Of a stretch of 39,922 bases of DNA, positions 32,906-39,922 are shown one piece after another; position 1 is the first letter of the stretch; each line of letters begins with the position of its first letter. This DNA comes from Smittium culicis (taxonomy: Eukaryota > Kickxellomycota > Harpellomycetes > Harpellales > Legeriomycetaceae). The stretch lies in the NCBI GenBank assembly GCA_001970855.1, contig LSSN01000015.1, positions 1 to 39,922 of the forward strand, read 5' to 3'. The notes under the pieces were generated by a model. It did not search any database. It was not told where the DNA came from and saw only the letters and a program-made list of their open reading frames with translations. Position numbers and translations under genes: made by a program.

Positions 32906-34460
32906 CTATATATACTTGTTTTTTTGAGCGATTGAAGCTGGAGCTGACTTTTGTTGTAATGTGGTTATATTCTTATTTAGATTGAATCTATTCTTCTTTT
33001 CACAATACCGGCAGTTTAATATGATTACTGAATTACATATGCTACTCGTATACAATTTGTCTTACTATTTATATGGGATAGTAAACCTTTTTTAATTTTT
33101 AGTTTTTATGCTTATGTTTAGTATGTATATTCAAATAAAGCTTTAAGGTCTACTAAATGGTTTTTGGTGGGTGAAAATGATTGATTTTATATTTAATTGC
33201 CTATTAGATACTAGCTCTTTGTATTCTTATATTTTATTTTCATGCCATTTTTTATTAAGGATTTACTTGTTCGTTTATTGTGTATAAGTATCATATGTTT
33301 ATAAGGATAAAAAACTGTAAGCCAGTGAAAAACAAATATTAAACCAAAAAATTACAGTTCAATTGATTAAGCTTGGATACATAAAATTGTATGCTCTAAA
33401 GTAACAATAATCTAAATATTCAATGGGAATCACTCCTTTGTGGTCACAAAGCATGCTATAAATCACAGATATGAGTATTCAATGCAAATAGGTTTAAAGT
33501 GTTTTATTAGCAATTCAACTATAATTCACTTAATAAAATTATGGTGTATTCCTTATTATTTGATACAGCACAATTTAATTATAGAGGTAGGGGGAAGGTT
33601 GAAAAATGAATTACAGACGCGTGAGTGGACTTTATAGTTTGAGATTTTAATATATTTTTATTTAGTTGTGTAGGCTAGGTTCATGGCTAACATGCTTAAT
33701 GTTTAAGAGTACTTATTGAGTCTTTCAATGACGAATTTATTGTAATTTAGGTTGGCTTTTACGGGATTCTTTTTATAACCAGAATCACTAAAAACAGTAT
33801 TTTTTCACAAAGAAATATAAGTATTAATCTATCTTGTTCTGAAAAAAAAGTTTTTGCAATGTAACTTTTATTCAGATCTTTTTTAAATATTTATTTTGGG
33901 TTTTTGGATTTAATTTATAAGCGGAGTATTTTTGTAAATAAAAAGGAATTGGTAAATTATTTTTGCAGGAAAGTAAATAATGTGATTTGCTACAAGTGTT
34001 TGTAATAAAAGCAATTTTTTTGAGAATAAATCAAAAATTTAGGAAAGTAAATGACGCTATTGGCAGAAAAGTATTTATAGGTCTCACTCAAAATTCTTTA
34101 TACTCTGCATCAATATCCGACTTTCAATTCTTCGATTGGCTAAATGACGCGGTTTAGTGTTTATCTTTTCGTTTTTAACAATAAATTTAAAAAATGAAGA
34201 TATCCATTGGATTAATTGATATACAGAAAAATATTATATTCTTAACGTATAGAATGAATAAAAAGGGAAAATAAGTTTAGTTCAATCTACAAAAACTATT
34301 TAGCAATACTGCAATCGCAATTAAGCTTTTAAGAATAATCTCTATCTAATATTTACCTAAATGTCAAGAATTAAGCCACTACCTCATTTTCTCAAACACC
34401 GCTAAACATTTTTAATAATAATATATACTAATACTACAAAGATATCCGCCCTTTACACTC
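32906..34460. promoter_or_regulatory. Divergent promoter region DUF4112 / MRC1, with ACGCG boxes
   Basis: About 1.55 kb of AT-rich sequence between two outward-facing genes. ACGCGT, the core MluI cell-cycle box, occurs at 33617-33622, and GACGCGG near 34147. Both are CpG-containing words that should be scarce here. MBF-type factors binding ACGCGT drive G1/S replication genes in yeasts, so these are candidate sites for MRC1. A 65-codon frame at 33440-33637 is not convincing. A short repeated phrase GGAAAGTAAAT occurs near 33969 and 34042. Confidence 0.4.
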
Positions 34461-37400
34461 ATGATAGCTGAAGATATTTCATCTGCAGAGCTCAGCTCAA
34501 GGAGTACCGCCATATTACCGAAGGCATTCAATCATGAACTTGAAGATAGTAGTGGAACTGACCAAATTGGTACCGAAAAATCAACAATCGCTCTTTCAGA
34601 TGCAGCTTTATCACATAACCAAATATCTCATAGCATAAATTTAGACATCGCGACTATCAGTAAAGAAGATTTTTCTAGCTCCCTCAGCGATACAACTAAA
34701 GATCCTAATACTAATAATGAAAACATCACAAGCTTAATAGGCGGCTCATTGCTTATGGAGGCTAGAGAAGAAGCTCACATGGAAGCTAAGGATAGCAACA
34801 AGCTTAGCAAGCTTATATTTGAAGGATTCTTGTCTGACGATAGTGATTCAGACAGTGACAACGAAAACCCTATACCAAACTCAAACTCAAACTCAAACTC
34901 AAACTCTACTAAATCTTCTGAGAGTGTTAACGAATCTTTGGTTGAAAATATTTCTAGAATTCACCAAATAAGACAGCCAGCATCATACCCAAACCAGTCA
35001 GATTTCTCAAATGAAGCCTTTTATCAAACATCAACTCTTATAACCTCTAATTCTGAAGCTGAATCAAGAAATATAAATCATTCTATTTTAAAGCCTAGAC
35101 TTGATATCCTCTCCCAACCTTCTGTTATGAGTTATGGTTCTAAATCTCTTATAAACCCTTCAGTTGATATATCATCAAATTCTGCTTCAGTGAGCTCTTC
35201 ATCACACACGCTAGAGAACTTTATGGAAGCTCAAATGCTTTTAAATTCCAACTCTTCACTAATGTCCAACAGGATAGTCGACCCTTCCCTAATATCAAAA
35301 CTTCAAAATTCTTCTCTTAGCAACTCTGAAGAGCCATTTATATCTATTAAAAAGCCCACCAAAATGGGGAAACTCGCTATTGAAAAAATGCAACAGGAAT
35401 CTGAAAGATTGCTCAGAAACTCGTCTGTATCTGTTGACTCTAAGATCGAAAAAAAGGACTTTGGCTGGCTCTCTAAAAAGCTTGCGTCAAAAAAAAAGGC
35501 TTCATCCTCTAAGAATGTACCCATGCCCCCTGGTAATTCGCTTACTACCGGTTATTCTGAATCTTTACCACAAGACTTTAATCCATCTGCTTTATCTACT
35601 CCTACTACTCAAGCTGTCTCATCGTCTTTTGATTCTCTAGGTGCTAATAACTCAAAATTTACTAATAAGTTTGCTAATAAAGTCGTAAAAAGTTTTACTC
35701 TCACAGACAAAAATTCTGTTTTTGAAATTGAATTATCAGATTCTGAGTCGCAAATACCCGTAAATAATGATGTCCCATCTTCAGAAACTATATCTAAACC
35801 TAGCACTAAAAAAAGCAAAAACCTCGACTCTCTATTATCTAATGGCTCAAAGTCTCTATTTTTAATGAACGAAGAGTCGCTGTCTGATTTGGGATTCAAC
35901 AAACCTGGCTCCAAAGGTTTACGTAATCTTTCGCAAGCTTTATGGCAAGCTGTTATGACTCAAAACTCCCAGTCCGAAACTTCATCCCCGAAAAAACCTA
36001 TTTCCCATGATACTATAACTATTAAAAACGAAACCGATAATTCCATTTCTCATGAAAACATAGATGCACAAGATAATATTGAAAATATAACCTCCTCTCC
36101 AAAAAAAAACAAGATTACTTACTCTAAGCTAAACCAAAATTCTCATTCGAATGAGAACTATGAAGCCGACACTAATAAAGATAATATGCCTTATAAACAA
36201 AGAACTTTTAGCCTTGAAGAATATGATGAGGAAGATATTGAAGATAATTTTTCAGAGAAAGAAATTGATGATTCTGAAATATATAACGACTTTTTGAGCC
36301 TTGAAAAATCAGAAATTCAAAACCAACTGCAAACTGGTGTTCCTGAAGATTCTGGTTCTGAGTCTGATCCTGAAATTCCTTCTCAAATTAAAAGACCTAC
36401 TGTTTTCAAAAAGAATAACATTCTTGATATGGATAGCGATGAAGAAAGTGATAGTGCTTACCCTAGCTCACCAAAGCGTTTATTACAAAATAAAGATACC
36501 TTAAAATCCAATACCCAAAATACTCCTCTTTCTAACCGCCGCGAGCTAAAAACTCAGGATTCGCCAAATTTCTTAACTAACTTTGGTGATGAGATTTCTG
36601 GGACACAAGACTCGATGCTATTAACGCCTCAATCCACCTATAACTCTTCATCTTACAAGAATAAAGAAACTGATAATAGTATAGGATTTGATTCATTAAG
36701 CTACAACTCTAACGCCCAAAACAGCGCTTCTATTTTTAAATATAAAGTAACTGATAACAGTAACAGAGCTGAAAGCGATTTTGAATATGATGATGATAAT
36801 ATTAGTGTAAACTCAGAGCCAACTCAAGAATTCAGTCCTACCAATGAATTCCCATCCCTGGTGAATGCTCATGCCAATGGCGATTTCGCTCCATCATCCA
36901 ATGCGTTCGATGTATTGATGAATAACAAATCTTCTCCCCAAAAAACTAGGCGTATAGTTAGAAGGTCAGAGCTAGTAGCTCAAAATGATGAAAACACTAA
37001 AAAATCTAAAAAAAGCCGAAATCCTGAACTCAGCAAACTTATTGAAAATGAAGCTGAATTAGGAAGTGACGAAGAAGATGGGGACGATCAGGAAAAGAAG
37101 CATAATGCACTTAACATGCGCTTCAGCAACTTGAACTGGAATAATAAAAATAATGAAAACTCGGATAAAGACGAGATTAAGGATGACGAGGCTGATTTAT
37201 TCTATGAGCAGCTTGATTCGAGCGACGAAGAAGCAATTCTGAGAAATGACCCTATGCTTAAAGTAGATTCAGAGTCTGAAGGTGAAGACGATAATATTGC
37301 CAAGGAGCATTTAAGACATGATTTAGAAGCTGACAATAAGATGGTAGGAACAATTATTAGAGACCTAACTTCTGGCAGACTTGGTGCAAAATCAAAATTC

Positions 37401-38174
37401 GGGTCAAACTATTTACTTGATGATGATGAGGACTACAATGACCGCCAAACTCGTACTGAGAGAATGTTGGCAAGACGTGGCCTCCGTAAAAAGCTTGAAA
37501 AGCAAGAAATTAAAGATGCAAACTTGAGTAAAATAGCCAAAAACCCAGAAACAGCAGCGTTTGCACAGGCCGCCTTATTCAGAGTATCTGATCTTAAAAA
37601 CTCGAACAAGTCTAATTCCACTATTAAAGATGAAGATGGAACATCAATAAGGTCTGAAAACAGTAAGCCTATTATCGAAGATCCTGATAATAACTGTGAC
37701 TATGAAGAGGTTGTTGACGACTGGTCGATTTCATTATTAACGAGAACAAACCTCGTTGATTTCCAGCATTCTTCTCCAGCTAAATCTCGAATCGAGACCC
37801 AAGATAATTCAAACTCCAAGATTAGTACTGACACTAATAGCGATCCTCATCTATTCTCAGATCTTATCGATAACGATTTTGACAATAATGACCAGTTTAT
37901 TTCGAGTATTAATCGCGATACTAATAACACAAACGACCAGGCGAAAGCCTCAAATTTAGCGCCTGCAAATAGTTTTGCATCATTTTCCGACTTTAATGAT
38001 TTGATATATTCTGATAAATCAGATGTAAATTCGCCATTTAACGAAACGCCGATTAAGATCAACAACAGCAGTGCTGTGTCTTCCAGAGTTAAGTTTTTGC
38101 TTTCTAAAAGAAAACTCGACCACTCAGCATCTGTCTCTAATAGTAGCAAAAAATTTGCCTTAAACTCTACATGA
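34461..38174 (+). CDS. MRC1: Mrc1/claspin-like replication checkpoint mediator
   Basis: A single-exon gene for 1237 residues. Mrc1 travels with the fork, binds polymerase epsilon and the helicase, and is phosphorylated by ATR/Mec1 to activate the checkpoint kinase. The protein is largely disordered, rich in Ser, Asn, Asp and Glu, with at least a dozen SQ/TQ sites (for example TTQAV, MTQNSQSE, KTQDSP, GTQDSM, ETQDNS). The conserved part is at about 850-1030: ELSKLIENEAELGSDEEDGD, then DEADLFYEQLDSSDEEAILR, TERMLARRGLRKKLEKQEIK and KIAKNPETAAFAQAALF, fitting the MRC1-like domain. An NS-repeat near residue 140 is encoded by an AACTCA microsatellite. Longer than yeast Mrc1 (1096). Other large acidic nuclear proteins could look similar, but the conserved block favours Mrc1. 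Confidence 0.85.
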   Translation: MIAEDISSAELSSRSTAILPKAFNHELEDSSGTDQIGTEKSTIALSDAALSHNQISHSINLDIATISKEDFSSSLSDTTKDPNTNNENITSLIGGSLLMEAREEAHMEAKDSNKLSKLIFEGFLSDDSDSDSDNENPIPNSNSNSNSNSTKSSESVNESLVENISRIHQIRQPASYPNQSDFSNEAFYQTSTLITSNSEAESRNINHSILKPRLDILSQPSVMSYGSKSLINPSVDISSNSASVSSSSHTLENFMEAQMLLNSNSSLMSNRIVDPSLISKLQNSSLSNSEEPFISIKKPTKMGKLAIEKMQQESERLLRNSSVSVDSKIEKKDFGWLSKKLASKKKASSSKNVPMPPGNSLTTGYSESLPQDFNPSALSTPTTQAVSSSFDSLGANNSKFTNKFANKVVKSFTLTDKNSVFEIELSDSESQIPVNNDVPSSETISKPSTKKSKNLDSLLSNGSKSLFLMNEESLSDLGFNKPGSKGLRNLSQALWQAVMTQNSQSETSSPKKPISHDTITIKNETDNSISHENIDAQDNIENITSSPKKNKITYSKLNQNSHSNENYEADTNKDNMPYKQRTFSLEEYDEEDIEDNFSEKEIDDSEIYNDFLSLEKSEIQNQLQTGVPEDSGSESDPEIPSQIKRPTVFKKNNILDMDSDEESDSAYPSSPKRLLQNKDTLKSNTQNTPLSNRRELKTQDSPNFLTNFGDEISGTQDSMLLTPQSTYNSSSYKNKETDNSIGFDSLSYNSNAQNSASIFKYKVTDNSNRAESDFEYDDDNISVNSEPTQEFSPTNEFPSLVNAHANGDFAPSSNAFDVLMNNKSSPQKTRRIVRRSELVAQNDENTKKSKKSRNPELSKLIENEAELGSDEEDGDDQEKKHNALNMRFSNLNWNNKNNENSDKDEIKDDEADLFYEQLDSSDEEAILRNDPMLKVDSESEGEDDNIAKEHLRHDLEADNKMVGTIIRDLTSGRLGAKSKFGSNYLLDDDEDYNDRQTRTERMLARRGLRKKLEKQEIKDANLSKIAKNPETAAFAQAALFRVSDLKNSNKSNSTIKDEDGTSIRSENSKPIIEDPDNNCDYEEVVDDWSISLLTRTNLVDFQHSSPAKSRIETQDNSNSKISTDTNSDPHLFSDLIDNDFDNNDQFISSINRDTNNTNDQAKASNLAPANSFASFSDFNDLIYSDKSDVNSPFNETPIKINNSSAVSSRVKFLLSKRKLDHSASVSNSSKKFALNST

Positions 38175-39599
38175 TTTTTTTTACAAGTTTTACAATGTTT
38201 TCTATTTTTTTATATATTTATTTGTAAATTTAACATGCGCTGTATGTTTATTTTATTTTTTTTTAATTTGCATTTTTGACATCAATTCATTTTTGTATTT
38301 GGTTTGCTTTTTTTTTTTATACTGGTTTCCACATTTTATACCTGTGCTGCTTAATAATTGGTTATTATATGTAATCTTATTTTTGTCCAATCGATGTGTG
38401 AAATTAGAGTATATCGCAAATGTCTCATTATTATGCAGCCAATCATAAAAAGCTAGTCCCCATAATACCATATATTTGATTTTCTGTTTTTCCAATTTTT
38501 AAGTTAACATTGCATTTAATTTGATGAAACTAATGTGAGACACCGCAGAATTTTGGACTTGAGTATAGGCTTTTTTTAACGTACAGATTTTTGTTTTTGA
38601 GCTTTGGCCTTCTTTAGTTTTCATTAATTTTTCAGTAAAGTTGACCTTTTTCCTTCTTTTCGACGTTCTGTTGAAATTTTGGGATATTTTGCCACGTTGT
38701 TGCTCACTGCTTGGATCTTGCCAGGAGCAGGCATTATTTGCTCTCCTGGCTGCGTATAATAGAAAGCTTCAAGTTTCGGAATTCTTTCGCCTGTGTCCAA
38801 AAGTAATATATTTACCATAAGGTACGATCATAGTACATTGAAGTTGCTTAGTCACTGAATTTACATGTCAAAGGTGATTATAGTTGTATCTCAGTCACTA
38901 GATTTTCAATTTACTAGACGATGATTCCTGACTTCCTAACAGTACTTTCGGGGACTGTTTAGGATTTTAAGAGATCTTTTCTAGTTATATTGTGTTCTGG
39001 CGGTTTTTGAAACAATTGTACTTATTTGTGTATATTCAAACAATTCACATTTCAAGGTCTCCAGAGTTACTACATCCCATAATTTAATACAGAATTCAAA
39101 ACAAATCTTACTAGTAATTCCCTTAATTAGCTTGTCCCTTGTTGATTTTTTGACCGATTATTTTGAACTATGAATCTAAAAATATTAACCAGATTGAAGA
39201 TGGAAAGATAATTTTTTATTGGTGGATTAATAGGCACTGGGTTACAGATATTTCAACACATAAGTGAATTACCAGCTTCCTTGAATATGTGCCCAAGTGG
39301 GTACATACTATCAAGAGAGGCGGTAGGGAGCGGGATAAGGCATTTTTTTGCTATTAGGAAAATATTTTCTTTCAAGCGGCCCTATCAGAACACAGAGAAT
39401 TATTAATTTTTTTATACACTTAGAAATTTTTGGAAATTAGTCTATTTTTTACACTTTTTTGTCATATTTCGTTAATAAAATCGTTTATAACATCAATACC
39501 GATTAATTAAACTTTGTTCAGCTTGCTTAGAGCAACAACATAGTATAGTTTAAAAAATCATTAACCTAAGCAAACTTTTGTTAAAAATTTTTTAGTACT
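38175..39599. other. AT-rich region downstream of MRC1
   Basis: About 1.4 kb without a firmly supported gene. An antisense frame with ATG at 38818 and stop at 38624 (64 residues, starting MVNILLLDTGERIPKLEAFY) has sensible composition but no family that I recognise. Another open stretch at about 39204-39407 on the plus strand lacks a start codon and is somewhat richer in GC, possibly a coding remnant. Confidence 0.45.
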
Positions 39600-39922
39600 G
39601 AAATTTGCTCAGTCATGCTACCTATTGGGTGCTACGGTGGCGAGACCTTCGGTATGAGCGAAAACCGATGCCGCCCCATTCAAACCGTAATAGACCAGGC
39701 AACCCGCATGGTTGCCAAGGTCGGAAAAAACGCCGCTATGGAGCGGATCCGCGAGGAACTGGGCATCAGCTCAGTGTTTCTGCGCACCAGCACTGCCCGT
39801 GAGCGTGCGTTCATCAAGTGGCCGGCGTCCAAAACATGGATCGCCGACCTCATCAACCAGCCTATCAAGGCGCAGAAATCCACCTGGGTGACTGGATGCT
39901 CCAGGTGGATCAAGAAATACTG
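39600..39922 (+). mobile_element. LINE (non-LTR retrotransposon) ORF2 fragment, 5'-truncated
   Basis: Starting at about 39600 the composition changes abruptly to much higher GC. One frame from 39615 to the window end is open: MLPIGCYGGETFGMSENRCR, then IQTVIDQATRMVAKVGKNAA, REELGISSVFLRTSTARERA and KWPASKTWIADLI. The pattern (GGExFGMS, RCxPIQ, REELGI, ARERA) is that of the region just C-terminal of the reverse transcriptase catalytic core in fungal LINEs. The catalytic part itself is absent upstream, so the copy begins inside ORF2, as 5'-truncated LINE insertions do. It runs off the window. A misassembled or contaminating end cannot be excluded. Confidence 0.72.

Noticed and set aside
33440..33637. 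65-codon frame in the DUF4112/MRC1 spacer
   Set aside because: No recognisable domain, non-coding composition, and it overlaps the probable promoter.
35303..38149. Several long antisense or shifted frames inside MRC1
   Set aside because: All overlap the 1237-residue frame, whose conserved domain and SQ/TQ cluster identify it as the real one.
1..39922. CRISPR arrays, bacterial operons, toxin or defence systems
   Set aside because: No regularly spaced repeats, and the genes are intron-containing eukaryotic housekeeping genes. The GC-rich end at 39600 looked bacterial by composition at first, but its protein is LINE-like.

Overview
This looks like nuclear DNA of an early-diverging fungus. It is very AT-rich outside the transposons, has short GT-AG introns (about 65-360 bp), and carries fungal-type orthologues of V-ATPase subunit a, TRAX, the NDUFAF7/MidA methyltransferase, DNA polymerase epsilon subunit B, Rfc5 and Mrc1. 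The DIRS-type and LINE fragments resemble elements I associate with Harpellales gut fungi (Smittium and relatives). That placement is an inference from pattern memory and was not searched.

Layout. 1-26 is a poly-G run, probably a contig end. 27-2351 is non-coding and holds two copies of a small hairpin repeat. 2352-5809 (+) is a five-exon V-ATPase a-subunit gene. 6397-7164 (-) is a single-exon TRAX gene. 7165-8824 is non-coding with a third hairpin-repeat copy. About 8825-9450 is a decayed 5' fragment of a DIRS-like element, followed at about 9850-14290 by a fuller but inactivated copy with inverted terminal repeats, gag, RT/RNase H, a possible methyltransferase-like block, tyrosine recombinase and an internal complementary region. 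14552-16339 (+) is a three-exon NDUFAF7-like gene. 18831-21575 (+) is a nine-exon DPB2 gene. About 21.6-30.7 kb is nearly gene-free: it holds one assembly gap (24543-24990), one small putative PP1-docking protein gene and several repeats. 30748-32241 (+) is a four-exon RFC5 gene. 32501-32905 (-) is a DUF4112 gene. 34461-38174 (+) is a single-exon MRC1/claspin-like gene. 38175-39599 is non-coding, and the window ends inside a GC-richer LINE fragment from about 39600.

How the genes relate. As expected in a eukaryote they are individually transcribed. V-ATPase a acidifies organelles, NDUFAF7 helps assemble respiratory complex I, and TRAX is one half of the translin/TRAX (C3PO) nuclease. The notable theme is that three replication-fork factors (Dpb2, Rfc5, Mrc1) lie within 20 kb on the same strand, and ACGCG-type boxes lie upstream of MRC1.

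Most noteworthy: the DIRS element preserves the terminal-repeat/internal-complementary-region architecture despite decay, with an older fossil copy about 1,065 bp upstream; there is a three-copy hairpin repeat family; the annotated gap is probably not a real gap because both sides carry the same sequence; and the GC skew changes sign across the gene-free region. I did not see a clearly undescribed multi-gene system.
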